Shown piece by piece: positions 1 to 9,152 of a stretch of DNA of 64,000 bases (position 1 is its first letter; every line of letters starts with the position of its first letter). The notes under the pieces were generated by a model. It searched no databases. It was given only the letters and a program-made list of their open reading frames with translations, and was not told the DNA's origin. This stretch comes from Novosphingobium sp. AAP83 (GTDB lineage Bacteria > Pseudomonadota > Alphaproteobacteria > Sphingomonadales > Sphingomonadaceae). Both the position numbers and the translations under genes were made by a program. The stretch is from NCBI RefSeq assembly GCF_001295795.1, contig NZ_LJHY01000018.1, positions 62,001 to 126,000 of the forward strand, written 5' to 3'.

Positions 1-1189
1 TCCCCATGACCACACCCGCATGCTGAATGCGCCCGTCGGGATAAAGCAGCCGCGCGCCCACAGCTCCCACCTCGGGCCGCAGCGCCTGTCGCACCATGAT
101 CGCCAGCCAGTCGGACCCGAGCATCTCGATATCGTTGTTCAGCAAGCACAACATCTCGCCTGTGGCCAGCCGCGCGGCCTGATTGTTGAGCCGCGAAAAG
201 TTGAATGGGCCATCATCGCGCAACACGCGGTGGCGGTCAGGATCAAGCTTTGCCAGATAGGCAAGCGTGGCAGGATCATCGCTTCCATTGTCGACAACAA
301 TGACCTCGACATCGGGATAGGCTGTCCGCGCCAGACCTTCGATGCAAGTGCGCAACAGATCGACGCGATTGCGGGTTGGCACAATAACAGTCACCTTGGG
401 CAAGATCGGATCGCAAGGTTCGGCGGCCAGGGGAACCTTCGGCTCTGGCCGCTTCTTGCGATGGTGCAGGACATGCGGCAGGCGCACCGGCTCGCAACGT
501 CCGGCCACCGCTGCAACCAGTTCTGCCGCCCAATCCGGCCCTGAACGCCTTGGCAAATCCGCCGCACTTGCGCGGACAATGCAAGCCCCTGTCAGAAAAT
601 CGAAGTGACGGAACAATTCAGTGTTCCAGGCCGGTTTGAAATGCGGGGAATGCCGGTGCCCGCGCCGATCCAGCAAATCATCGTCGGCATATATCACAGA
701 CATTCCCGTATTCGCTGCGACCGCGCGATAGGCCGCAACCGCACCTTCCGCCAGAACATCGCCTGCAAACAACGGCATAAGCCAGGAATTCTCGGCCCAG
801 TCCACACGTGCTATCGCTTCAGCCAAACCGCCGGGCTCCACCAGCGCCGCCGGAATGCCTTGTTCCGCCGCACTGGCCAGCGTGGCATCCTGCCCCGGAC
901 CTACCACAACCAGCGCAACGATAGCTGGCTCATTGGCCAAGCTTCGGAGCGGTGCTGGCTCGGCCAGCATCCACAATTGGTAAATAGAGGACGATGCTGC
1001 CAGCAACGGCGCGAATTGCGCGCGCGATCGCACCTTCTTGCCAAGGATTCGCCACCACAATGCCTTGAACCAGGCGCGCGGAAACAACCACGCTGCGCTG
1101 ATATGTGCCCGCATCAATAGCTCGGTCTTGCTATACCGATGCCGCGCGGTGCGGCTGCTCAAAATGTCAGATCGCATGAGTGTGGCCAT
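1..1189 (-). CDS. Glycosyltransferase family 2 protein, partial (C-terminus outside window)
   Basis: The reverse-strand frame stays open from an ATG at 1189 (or a second ATG at 1177) to the left edge, so the 3' end is missing. About 396 residues are visible. The first ~225 are not recognised. From about residue 235 a GT-A domain begins with the segment VTVIVPTRNRVDLLRTC, then VEVIVVDNGSDD, FNFSRLNNQAA and LCLLNNDIEML, the last with the expected acidic nucleotide-sugar/metal-binding site. This pattern is typical of GT2 enzymes that build O-antigen or exopolysaccharide at the inner face of the cytoplasmic membrane. It diverges from the export lipoprotein at 1391 and lies beside mannose-activation genes. 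Donor and acceptor cannot be deduced. No clear ribosome binding site decides between the two starts. Confidence 0.85.
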   Translation of the reverse strand, partial: MATLMRSDILSSRTARHRYSKTELLMRAHISAAWLFPRAWFKALWWRILGKKVRSRAQFAPLLAASSSIYQLWMLAEPAPLRSLANEPAIVALVVVGPGQDATLASAAEQGIPAALVEPGGLAEAIARVDWAENSWLMPLFAGDVLAEGAVAAYRAVAANTGMSVIYADDDLLDRRGHRHSPHFKPAWNTELFRHFDFLTGACIVRASAADLPRRSGPDWAAELVAAVAGRCEPVRLPHVLHHRKKRPEPKVPLAAEPCDPILPKVTVIVPTRNRVDLLRTCIEGLARTAYPDVEVIVVDNGSDDPATLAYLAKLDPDRHRVLRDDGPFNFSRLNNQAARLATGEMLCLLNNDIEMLGSDWLAIMVRQALRPEVGAVGARLLYPDGRIQHAGVVMG

Positions 1190-1390
1190 TAGCGGCTTGT
1201 GTGATGGCAACAAGCATAACCTGCAATCACTCTATCCAAGTTATGCGGCATTTCTTGTGCTTTCCCTGCAATTGGCCGTATCTGGCAGTGCCGACGCATC
1301 CGATATTGCTGCAACGCTATTGCCGGATGCGGACAGATAATGCTACCGGCGCAGCCTTGCTAAGATGGTGCAAATTGAGTGAACTTCGCA
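1190..1390. promoter_or_regulatory. Divergent intergenic region with two inverted repeats
   Basis: The gap between the leftward glycosyltransferase and the rightward export lipoprotein has no convincing gene. It holds two perfect inverted repeats: GCATAAC at 1214-1220 with GTTATGC at 1240-1246, and CGCATCCG at 1295-1302 with CGGATGCG at 1324-1331. Their position suits operators or leader hairpins for the two divergent genes. No promoter hexamers stand out. The regulatory role is inferred. Confidence 0.4.
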
Positions 1391-2527
1391 ATGCAGATAA
1401 AACGCCTCGCACCTGTCATCTTGCTCGTCGGGCTGCAAGGCTGTGCCTCGCTGCCCACAAGTGGCCCAACCGGCAAGCAAATCGAAAAGGCATTGCGCGC
1501 TCCTGAACCAACGCTTCCGATTACGCTCGTCAAAGTCGCCGGCATCGCAGATGTACCGGTACCCGATGCAGGCGCGCCAACCGCTATCCTGCCAAGCCTG
1601 ACACCTCCACCAACCGACATGGTCGGCCCCGGCGATGTGCTGGAAATCAGCATCTATGAAGCAGGTGTTACGCTGTTTGCAGGCGGCAGCGGCGGCGGCG
1701 AAGGTCTTGCGCTACTAGGCGGAACGCCCGGCGTCCAGGTCCAGAAGCTGCCCCCAAGCCGGGTTGACGATAACGGCGATATCGTCATTCCCTATGCTGG
1801 CAAACTGCGTGTTATTGGCCGCACCGTGGGTGAGGTTGAAGCGCAAATTCAGCGGTCATTGCGCGGCTTGTCGCAAAACCCGAAGGTCCTTGTCACCCTT
1901 ACAGAATCTATCACCAACTCGGTAATTGTCAGCGGTGAGGTCAACCGTCCCGGCCGTCTCGTTTTGCAGACCAACCGCGAAACACTGTCGGATGTCGTGG
2001 CGCTGGCTGGCGGATATCGCGGCAACGCCCGGGATCTGACCTTGCGGGTGGTGCGGCAGAACCGGAATGTGGATATCCGCTTCAACGATCTTGTCGATAA
2101 TCCCCTGCTCGATGTGCCGGCCTATCCCGGTGATCGCTTTATGTTAATCAGCAGCCCACAGTCCTACTCGGTTCTGGGTGCACCCGGCCAAGTCCAGCAA
2201 ATGGCCTTCCCGCGCTCCACCGTCTCTTTGGCCGAAGCCATTGCTTCGGCTGGCGGGGTAAATTCGGGATCGGGTGATCCTGCTGCGGTGTTCTTGTTCC
2301 GCTATACCTTTGACAAGGACGGCAAGGAGATTCCGGTTGTCTATCATGTCAACATGATGAAACCGTCGTCCTACTTCCTGACGCAGCGCTTCCGGATGAA
2401 CGATAAGGACGTGCTGTATTTCGGCAATGCCGCAGCCAACCAGCCAAGCAAATTGCTTAACCTGGTCAGCCAGTTGTTTACACCGCTGGTGACAGTAACG
2501 GCAGCCGTGCAAACATTGCAGAATTAA
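1391..2527 (+). CDS. Polysaccharide biosynthesis/export lipoprotein (Wza-like, SLBB domains)
   Basis: This is an outer-membrane polysaccharide export protein of the Wza/KpsD family, about 378 residues. The N-terminus is a lipoprotein signal with lipobox LQGC, giving a lipidated Cys about 18 residues in. An in-frame GTG four codons upstream (1379) is an alternative start, but ATG at 1391 gives the cleaner signal peptide. The Poly_export domain begins near VGPGDVLEISIYEAG and continues through YAGKLRVIGRTVGEVEA. SLBB-type segments follow (SVIVSGEVNRPGRL and SYSVLGAPGQVQQM). The protein should form the periplasmic/outer-membrane channel for the glycan made by nearby transferases. No Wzc-like kinase or polymerase is visible here. 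The next gene is convergent. Confidence 0.9.
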   Translation: MQIKRLAPVILLVGLQGCASLPTSGPTGKQIEKALRAPEPTLPITLVKVAGIADVPVPDAGAPTAILPSLTPPPTDMVGPGDVLEISIYEAGVTLFAGGSGGGEGLALLGGTPGVQVQKLPPSRVDDNGDIVIPYAGKLRVIGRTVGEVEAQIQRSLRGLSQNPKVLVTLTESITNSVIVSGEVNRPGRLVLQTNRETLSDVVALAGGYRGNARDLTLRVVRQNRNVDIRFNDLVDNPLLDVPAYPGDRFMLISSPQSYSVLGAPGQVQQMAFPRSTVSLAEAIASAGGVNSGSGDPAAVFLFRYTFDKDGKEIPVVYHVNMMKPSSYFLTQRFRMNDKDVLYFGNAAANQPSKLLNLVSQLFTPLVTVTAAVQTLQN

Positions 2528-2541
2528 CCGATAAGGTGTGG

Positions 2542-2557
2542 CTGTTTTGGCAAACAG
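2542..2557. terminator. Short hairpin between convergent genes
   Basis: CTGTTT at 2542-2547 pairs with AAACAG at 2552-2557 around a 4-base loop, between the stop of the export lipoprotein and the stop of convergent manA. There is no clear T-tract, so its action as a terminator is a guess from position. Confidence 0.3.
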
Positions 2558-2568
2558 TCACGCTCCGG

Positions 2569-3372
2569 TTATGCCGGATGGACAATCACCCAATCGCCTG
2601 CCGGATCAAACGTGACGGCTCTGATCGTCCCGGCCCAGCCGCAATCCCCCGCCAACCATTCCTCTTTTCCATCCGTAATGCGCCCGGAAAGCGGGATGAT
2701 AAGGCATGGCCGGTCATATTCGGCGATGATGGCGGGTGAAGGCAGCCCCTTCACAAAATGGGCTACAAAATAGGTTTTCCGCGCAAGCTCAACGGTTTCG
2801 TCAAGCGACAATGCGAAGCGCAGCGCGGGATCGTGTGGCTCTCCCCAAGCCACGGACAAGCCTGCAGCCAAATGCAGTTCGCGCGGCCTTCCGTAATCGA
2901 ACAGCCGGTAGGTAATATCGCTCGTCTGTTGCACTTCAATCAGGCTTATGCCCGCGCCAATGGCATGCACCGTACCAGCGGGAATGTAGAAGAAATCGCC
3001 TCGCTTGACCGGATACCATTCGATCAGTTCCTCGATGCTTCCATCCAGCGCCGCCTGCCGCATAGCGCCAGAATCCAGCGATTGCTTAAAACCAACCCCC
3101 AGCGTTGCGCCCGGTTCGGCATCGATAACCAGCCAGCATTCTTCCTTGCCGCCGTTGGTTTCGCCTAGCGATGCAGCTTGAGCATCGCTGGGATGCACCT
3201 GGACCGAAAGCTTCTCGCTTGTGAAGATATACTTGACCAAAATCGATGGCATTTCCGGCGTCGGCTCAAACCACACCTCGCCGATCCGCTGCCCTGCAGG
3301 TGCAACAAACGGTGCCGGGAGCACATCCTTGCCCCACGGCTTCTCGACCATCCGTTTGGTCAGCAAGGTCAC
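2569..3372 (-). CDS. manA: Mannose-6-phosphate isomerase, class I
   Basis: This enzyme interconverts fructose-6-phosphate and mannose-6-phosphate, the entry to GDP-mannose. The 267-residue protein is a short type I phosphomannose isomerase. Visible zinc-site elements are QVHPSD (Gln58, His60), the acidic KEECW segment (Glu77/78) and GTVHAIG (His136). The start is GTG at 3372, which overlaps the manC stop as GTGA, so the two are probably translated as a coupled pair. Class I enzymes from other groups are often longer at the C-terminus; this compact form is common among alphaproteobacteria. Sugar specificity beyond mannose-6-phosphate is not tested by sequence. Confidence 0.93.
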   Translation of the reverse strand: MTLLTKRMVEKPWGKDVLPAPFVAPAGQRIGEVWFEPTPEMPSILVKYIFTSEKLSVQVHPSDAQAASLGETNGGKEECWLVIDAEPGATLGVGFKQSLDSGAMRQAALDGSIEELIEWYPVKRGDFFYIPAGTVHAIGAGISLIEVQQTSDITYRLFDYGRPRELHLAAGLSVAWGEPHDPALRFALSLDETVELARKTYFVAHFVKGLPSPAIIAEYDRPCLIIPLSGRITDGKEEWLAGDCGWAGTIRAVTFDPAGDWVIVHPA

Positions 3373-4409
3373 TGGTTCACCGCTCCGGTCAATTTGCCCA
3401 CGGACTGCGCACCTTCAGGTGTGCAGACCAACACTTCGTCACCATCGACCACGATGATCAGATCGGACGCACCCACCACCGAAACGCGTGGGCCATCGCT
3501 CATCACCAGTACGTTTGAACAATCGGCCAGTTCTGCGCGGCCAAAAGTGGCATTCCCGGCAATGTCCAATTCCTGCGCTTCGTATAAAGCCTGCCAGTTG
3601 CCGATGTCCGACCACGCCATCGTTGCCGGAACCATCGCGGCGCGATCGGTGTTCTCCATCACCGCATAGTCCACCGATTGGCTCGGCACTTTGGCAAAAG
3701 CATCCGCATCAGGATGGAAGCGCATGCCATCTGCATGGCCCTGATTAATCGAAGCGCGCACGGCTTCCAGAATATCAGGCCGATAGCGCCCCAACTCCTC
3801 CAGAAATGTGCCAACCCGGAAAGCAAAGATGCCGCCGTTCCAGGCATATTCGCCGCTGGAAAGGAACTCGATTGCCCGGGCCAGATCAGGCTTTTCGACA
3901 AACCGCTCAACCTTGCGGCCCGCCGTCCCCGCAATCAGTTCCCCATGCTTCAAATAGCCAAAGCCGGTTTCAGGGGATGTAGGCGAAATGCCGAAAGACA
4001 CCAGCCAGCCATCATTTGCCAGCTTTGCCGCAGCCCTCGCGGCATTACGAAAGGCATCGGTGTCGCCAATGTGATGATCGCTCGGGCATATCAGCATCAC
4101 CGCATCTTCCGGCAGCATAAGCGCGGCCAGCGCGATGGCCGCCGCGGTATTGCGCCCCTGCGGTTCCACCAGAATGCGCGTGTTTTCACGATCGGGCAGT
4201 TGTTCTTCAACATGATCGAGGTGCGCGGTTCCCGTCACGATCACGGGATGGGCAAAGCCTTGCTGCCCCTCGCAACGCAAAACCGTTGCGGTAAACATCG
4301 TGGTATTGCCCACCAACGGCAGAAATGGCTTGGGCTTATTCTTGCGGGAGCGGGGCCAGAGCCGGGTGCCACTGCCTCCGCAAAGGATAACAGGAATAAT
4401 ATCGTTCAT
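3369..4409 (-). CDS. manC: Mannose-1-phosphate guanylyltransferase (GDP-mannose pyrophosphorylase)
   Basis: The enzyme makes GDP-mannose from mannose-1-phosphate and GTP. The pyrophosphorylase signature is near the N-terminus (VILCGGSGTRLWPRSR), followed by KPKPFLPL with its substrate-contacting Lys, ICPSDHHIGD and FVEKPDL. At 346 residues it is the short form, without the fused isomerase domain of AlgA-type bifunctional enzymes; that activity is in the neighbouring manA. The start chosen is ATG at 4409, preceded by AAGGCAG; an in-frame start six codons upstream is less likely. The phosphomannomutase between ManA and ManC is not in the window. Confidence 0.94.
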   Translation of the reverse strand: MNDIIPVILCGGSGTRLWPRSRKNKPKPFLPLVGNTTMFTATVLRCEGQQGFAHPVIVTGTAHLDHVEEQLPDRENTRILVEPQGRNTAAAIALAALMLPEDAVMLICPSDHHIGDTDAFRNAARAAAKLANDGWLVSFGISPTSPETGFGYLKHGELIAGTAGRKVERFVEKPDLARAIEFLSSGEYAWNGGIFAFRVGTFLEELGRYRPDILEAVRASINQGHADGMRFHPDADAFAKVPSQSVDYAVMENTDRAAMVPATMAWSDIGNWQALYEAQELDIAGNATFGRAELADCSNVLVMSDGPRVSVVGASDLIIVVDGDEVLVCTPEGAQSVGKLTGAVNQ

Positions 4410-4454
4410 GTTCTGCCTTGATCGCAATTGTGCCGCTCGATTTTGTCTTTGCCC

Positions 4455-5786
4455 TTACGGCGTTTCCTGCATCATTGCCAGAAGATCGGAGACAGATGTC
4501 GATGCAAAACCCACTGCGCTGTCCGATATGCCATAGGGTATAAGCAACTGCTCCCCAACCAGCAGCGCCCCGCAAGTGTAAACCACGTTGGGAACATAGC
4601 CGAACCGGTCTGCGTCAAGCGCGGTAAGAATCGGCTTGGCAGACCGCGCGATGACTTTCGATGGATCGTCCTTGTCCAGCAACGCACAACCCAAAGCATA
4701 TTTGCGCATCGCGCCAACGCCGTGGGTAAACAGCAACCAGCCATGCTCGGTCAGGATCGGGCTGCCGCAATTGCCGATTTGCACAAATTCCCACGGGAAT
4801 TCCGGCTCCATCAACAGCACACCGTCATCGTCCCAGCAATCCATGCGGTCTGATCGCAGCAAGAACAGATTTTTGCCGTCCTGCCGACCAACCATGCAGT
4901 ACTGCCCGTCAATCTTTTGCGGGAACAGCGCCATACCCTTGTTGCGCCCGGCCTTGCCGTCAATCGGCTCAAGTATGAATTGGCGGAATTCACATGTGCG
5001 CAGCAGTTCGGAACGGATCGAAGCGCCAGAGTATGCGGTATAAGTGCCAACCCATTCGTAATCATGGCGGCCATGATCGAACCGGACCAGCCGCAAATCT
5101 TCAAGGCCCCCGCGCTGCTGTTCGGTGATCGGAAAGATCACGCTGTTTGAAAGGCTGCTTTCGGCGTGACGGTGTACCCCCACCGCGCCATCCTCGCGCA
5201 TCGCCGAAAGGCTGTCGTCGGCCTGCATCGCGGTGGCAAAATGGCTTTGCGGCCACAATTCGAACGTCCCGTCGGGCAAAGCAATGCCTTCGCGGAACAC
5301 GATGGAACTGATGTGCCCTTCACCCACCGCGCGCAAACTCATCACAAACCGCACCGCACCATCGCTCATCCCTGATTGATCGGGGTGCGGCACGATACTG
5401 GGGTTCATCAGGGCGGCGGCGGCATAAGTGTATTCGTGGCAGAAATAGGCGCCGATCAGCCGCTTGCGCAAAGCCGTATAGGCATTGCCATCTAGGCCCA
5501 GCATTGTTTCAATTTCGGCATAGCGTTCAGCAAACATCTGCTCGGTCTGCCAGTGGCGCTCCGCGAAATCATGCAGAACCCTTGTGTATTCTGCCGCAGC
5601 GTCATCTTCGCTCAGCGCGGCAACATCGGCCACCAGCTTTTCTGCACGCGCGGTTGTGCCTCCCGGTCCCTGCCAGCCCAGATGAAACGGGCGAAGCACA
5701 ACCCGCGATGGATCGGCATGAAGCCTTTGTTCAAGTACACGCAAGCTGTTGCGTACCTTTATAAGCGGGATGTTCCGGCCGGACAT
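4455..5786 (-). CDS. GH130-family protein (beta-mannoside phosphorylase or hydrolase-like)
   Basis: The 443-residue protein has the five-bladed propeller signature segments of glycoside hydrolase family 130: GGLEDLRLVRFD (usually EDPR), YTAYSG, KGMALFPQKIDGQY, NCGSPILTEHGWLLFTHG, LLDKDDPSKVIARS and a final YGISDSAVGFA. Family members phosphorolyse or hydrolyse beta-mannosides. About 100 mostly helical residues precede the catalytic domain. ATG at 5786 was chosen; the gene overlaps the end of the upstream glycosyltransferase by 56 bases. There is no signal peptide, so it should act in the cytoplasm on imported or precursor mannosides. Its neighbours make GDP-mannose, which supports a mannoside substrate. 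Linkage, and phosphorolysis versus hydrolysis, cannot be read from sequence. Confidence 0.85.
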   Translation of the reverse strand: MSGRNIPLIKVRNSLRVLEQRLHADPSRVVLRPFHLGWQGPGGTTARAEKLVADVAALSEDDAAAEYTRVLHDFAERHWQTEQMFAERYAEIETMLGLDGNAYTALRKRLIGAYFCHEYTYAAAALMNPSIVPHPDQSGMSDGAVRFVMSLRAVGEGHISSIVFREGIALPDGTFELWPQSHFATAMQADDSLSAMREDGAVGVHRHAESSLSNSVIFPITEQQRGGLEDLRLVRFDHGRHDYEWVGTYTAYSGASIRSELLRTCEFRQFILEPIDGKAGRNKGMALFPQKIDGQYCMVGRQDGKNLFLLRSDRMDCWDDDGVLLMEPEFPWEFVQIGNCGSPILTEHGWLLFTHGVGAMRKYALGCALLDKDDPSKVIARSAKPILTALDADRFGYVPNVVYTCGALLVGEQLLIPYGISDSAVGFASTSVSDLLAMMQETP

Positions 5787-8097
5787 CTTTGGGCACCGTG
5801 CCCGCAACGGTCTTGCCTGCGCCTGAACGCTTCGCCAGCCTGCACATGGCATAATGCGAAAGCTGGAACGCCAGTATCGATTCTGCACCGCAATTCAGGT
5901 TCACCCCTTGCGGCGTCACGCCATCACGGCAGCGCCCGGTCGCTATATCGGCCAGAACTTCGCCGCGATCATTTCCGCCAAGGAACCAGCGGTAAGCGGT
6001 TTCGGCATGGCGCAACCAGCCTATATCACCCGTTGCAGCATAGGCTGCGGCCGCCGCATCAATTGCCGCCCACGCCTCTACCGGCTGTTGGTCAAACGGC
6101 AGGCTTTCGTAATACTGGCCGAACGTCTCGGACCCTACCGGACGGAAATGCCCCTGCGCTGAAACTTGCTGGCGCGCGATGAAGCGCAGGCTCAACAGGC
6201 CACTTTCCCGCCAATCCTCGCGGCCCAGCAATACCCCTGCCTCTATCAGGGCTTGCGAAAGGCGGGGATTATCATAGCCAAGCACCGCCTCGAACCACGC
6301 CCAGTCCGGACGGCGCGCAACAGCCAGCAAACCCTCCAGCAAAGCAGCGCCTTGCGCCAGCGCACCTCGCGCCGCTTCATGCCCGGGATCGACGCGCAAA
6401 GCCTCGACACAGCCCAGCATCATGAACGCGACCGTGCGGGGTGATCCCATCGCAGCAACCGGCTTCAGCGCGATATCAAACCATTGCGCGGCCCAGTGGC
6501 GCAAACCTTCATCGGGCGCATGGCCCATCGCATGGCCCAGCGCCCACAACGTGCGACCATTGCTGTCGTCCGAACCAACGTCCTCGCACCACGTCCGGTT
6601 AAAGCTCATGAAATTGCGGAACGCGGCCTGATCAGGATTCCACCCGTGCTGGATGAACGAGGCATAGACCGTCGCCCAGCGCTGCCGTTCGGCCAAGGGC
6701 ACACCGTCAGCCACGCCCATCAGCATCAGCGCACGCACATTATCATCAATGCAATAACCATGGCGGCGATCGGGCACGGTCAGGATCGAATGCTGGAAAA
6801 TCCCGGTGCTATCGCTCATTGCCGCAACACCGGTGAAACCCGGCGTTGCCAAGAGCGGCATGACCCGCACCGGCTGCACCACAACGCTTTCCACCAGCGC
6901 GCGCGTAGCCCCGGCAAAGCACGGCCAAATCGTCTCGCGCCCTTTTTCCCAAGCCCGCCGCTGCACCGCTTTCAGTTCTGCCGGATCGTCCAGCAGCCGG
7001 TTGACCGCTGCGGCGATAACCTCGGGATGGCGCGGTTCAACCAATACGCCCACGCCATGGGCCAGCAATTCGCGCGCATGGACATAAGGCGTTGATACAA
7101 CCGCTTTGCCCAGGGCCACCGCATAGCTGAGCGTGCCCGAGGTGGATTGCTGCATGTTGGGATAGGGCGTCAGATAGATGTCACAGGCTTCAAGCTGGTC
7201 AAGCAGCTCTTCATTATCCAGAAAGCGATTGTCCCACTGCACATTGCCGCCAACGCCAAGCCGCTCCGCCAGCTCCATCAGTCTTTCGCGATATCCCTCG
7301 CCGTCTGTGGAAACGTGGTTCGGGTGGGTCGCGCCAATAATCCGGTAGATTACACCGGGATGGTTTTGCACAATCGCGGGCAAAGCCTCGATCACCGTCT
7401 CAAGCCCCTTGCCCGGCCCCAATAAGCCGAACGTCATCATCACCTGCTTGCCCGTCAGTCCAAGCTTGGCCTTGTGCTCCGCTTCACGTCCGAACGGACG
7501 GTCGGGTGCGCCATGCGGGATCACCGCAATCCGCCCCGCATCAACGTCATAATGATCGCGCAAAAGTCGGCTTGAATGGGCAGACATCACCATCACGCGC
7601 GATGCACGGCGCAGCAGATGCTCCAGCACCTCGCGCTGCCTAGGGGATGGATCGGCCAGCACCGTGTGCAGCGTCACAATCAGCGGCGCAGCCAGCCGGT
7701 TCACCAGCTCCAGCACCATCTCGCCGGCCTCGCCGCCAAATATCCCGTATTCGTGTTGCAGCCACACCGCATCAACGGCATCCTCGTTGATCTGCCGCGC
7801 AGCGTTGCGATAGTCCTCCACGCGGTCAGAGCGGATCGTGCCGCGCACATCATCATAAACCAGCGGCGCGCGGTGATCGTCGATCACATGAAGATCGACC
7901 ATCACATCGTCATGATGATGCCCGAGTTGTTCGTAAATGTCGGTCGTAAACGTCGCGATACCGCACATACGCGGACGGAACCCGCCGATCAGGGCAATGC
8001 GATGGCGCACCGCCCCGTCCGCCGGTCGCAGAATGGACAACACCGAACCGGGATTGGCAGCTACGGCAGGTCCGCTTCGATTGTTGCTGACGGTCAT
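5731..8097 (-). CDS. Glycosyltransferase family 4 with C-terminal alpha/alpha-toroid-like domain
   Basis: The product is 788 residues from ATG at 8097; an in-frame frame extends to 8235. Residues ~35-385 form a GT-B glycosyltransferase: IALIGGFRPRMCGIATFTTD, VIPHGAPDRPFG, TFGLLGPGKGLETVIEAL, then the donor-site segment TSGTLSYAVALGKAVVSTPY. Residues ~415-788 are a second, helix-rich domain with HSILTVPDRRHGYCIDDNVR and several evenly spaced Trp-containing helices, resembling alpha/alpha-barrel carbohydrate-binding or glycosidase folds. The enzyme probably transfers mannose, because manC-manA and a GH130 gene lie immediately downstream on the same strand. The role of the second domain is unknown. 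Confidence 0.85.
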   Translation of the reverse strand: MTVSNNRSGPAVAANPGSVLSILRPADGAVRHRIALIGGFRPRMCGIATFTTDIYEQLGHHHDDVMVDLHVIDDHRAPLVYDDVRGTIRSDRVEDYRNAARQINEDAVDAVWLQHEYGIFGGEAGEMVLELVNRLAAPLIVTLHTVLADPSPRQREVLEHLLRRASRVMVMSAHSSRLLRDHYDVDAGRIAVIPHGAPDRPFGREAEHKAKLGLTGKQVMMTFGLLGPGKGLETVIEALPAIVQNHPGVIYRIIGATHPNHVSTDGEGYRERLMELAERLGVGGNVQWDNRFLDNEELLDQLEACDIYLTPYPNMQQSTSGTLSYAVALGKAVVSTPYVHARELLAHGVGVLVEPRHPEVIAAAVNRLLDDPAELKAVQRRAWEKGRETIWPCFAGATRALVESVVVQPVRVMPLLATPGFTGVAAMSDSTGIFQHSILTVPDRRHGYCIDDNVRALMLMGVADGVPLAERQRWATVYASFIQHGWNPDQAAFRNFMSFNRTWCEDVGSDDSNGRTLWALGHAMGHAPDEGLRHWAAQWFDIALKPVAAMGSPRTVAFMMLGCVEALRVDPGHEAARGALAQGAALLEGLLAVARRPDWAWFEAVLGYDNPRLSQALIEAGVLLGREDWRESGLLSLRFIARQQVSAQGHFRPVGSETFGQYYESLPFDQQPVEAWAAIDAAAAAYAATGDIGWLRHAETAYRWFLGGNDRGEVLADIATGRCRDGVTPQGVNLNCGAESILAFQLSHYAMCRLAKRSGAGKTVAGTVPKDVRPEHPAYKGTQQLACT

Positions 8098-8299
8098 GGC
8101 CGATGCTCTTCCAAATGCTGCGGGAGGCGCGCGAGGTTGCAGCGTCTCTACCGTCCGTGATTGAACGCACCGCAGACGATTCGGTTGCACCGCAATGCAG
8201 CAATATGACAGCAGTTTCTCTGCCATCCGTCGCAAAACGGTGTTATCTTATCGCCTTATCACACCCTCCTCACTCTGCAGGTATTGTGCGTCGCAACAA

Positions 8300-9019
8300 T
8301 CAGGGTGCAAACCAGCGTTGTTCCCAGCCATAAGTCGATGCCACCGGATTGCCATCTCCGTCCGTCGCCGGGCGGAACCGGAAGCGCTCGCTCGCCAATC
8401 GGCAGGTCACCGCGTCGGCTTCGGGCACACCACTGGCGCGCCACACCTTGCAACCCGAAACTCTGCCATCGGCCCCCACACTCAGCAGAATAACCACCCG
8501 CTTGCCAATGCGCTCGTCCTGCCCGCCCCGCGGATAATCGCGGGTTGAGCGGATATCGCCTGCGATCTTTTCCGCCTTGCGCGCCAACCCGCCGCCCGAA
8601 CCATTGCCGCTGGCACCGCTGCCGGTTCCCATGCCCTCACCGCCGCCGCCCGTCCCCTGCCCCTGCTGCGCAGCACCTAACCGCACATCATTCCCCGTCG
8701 ATGCAACCGGCGGAGCAGCAACTTTCCTGGAGGGCACTTTGGCTTTGGCAATCGTCTCCTTCGCCACCGCCTTGCGCCCTGCTTCTGCCGACGCGCCTGC
8801 CGGTTCCGGCATGGTTGGCGTGGGCGTCGGCTTGGGCTGCTCAAGGGGCACATCAAACGTGGCGGTCGTAAAAACGTCTTGCGCCAGCGGAGTCAGCGCA
8901 GGAACGCCACCAAAACCATGAATGACGCCCCATAATACCGCCAGATGCAGCATAATCGCCAACCCTGTGGCCCAACTGCGTTCACGCTTGCTGGCTGATG
9001 ATTGGTCAGAATAGCGCAT
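8300..9019 (-). CDS. TonB-like energy transducer protein
   Basis: The ~239-residue protein has a basic N-terminus (SSASKRERSW), one membrane segment (GLAIMLHLAVLWGVIHGFGG), a periplasmic Pro/Thr/Lys- and Gly-rich spacer, and a C-terminal TonB-type domain (GKRVVILLSVGADGRVSGCK, ending YGWEQRWF). It would couple the proton-motive force to outer-membrane receptors, but no exbB, exbD or receptor gene is adjacent. ATG at 9019 places the membrane segment near the N-terminus; in-frame starts at 9076 and further upstream would add unlikely residues. The two Cys residues of the C-terminal domain (in VSGCK and AVTCR) may form a disulfide. Confidence 0.8.
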   Translation of the reverse strand: MRYSDQSSASKRERSWATGLAIMLHLAVLWGVIHGFGGVPALTPLAQDVFTTATFDVPLEQPKPTPTPTMPEPAGASAEAGRKAVAKETIAKAKVPSRKVAAPPVASTGNDVRLGAAQQGQGTGGGGEGMGTGSGASGNGSGGGLARKAEKIAGDIRSTRDYPRGGQDERIGKRVVILLSVGADGRVSGCKVWRASGVPEADAVTCRLASERFRFRPATDGDGNPVASTYGWEQRWFAP

Positions 9020-9152
9020 CGCCTCACCACACTCCGCCGCCGCCATAGCCCTGCGCAACAATTGCTGTATCTGCATATTAGTGGCAAGAGCCAAAGCCTT
9101 GCTGATATTCAGCGCGCCAATTGCAAACGTCTTGGCTATAGAAGGATTGTCT

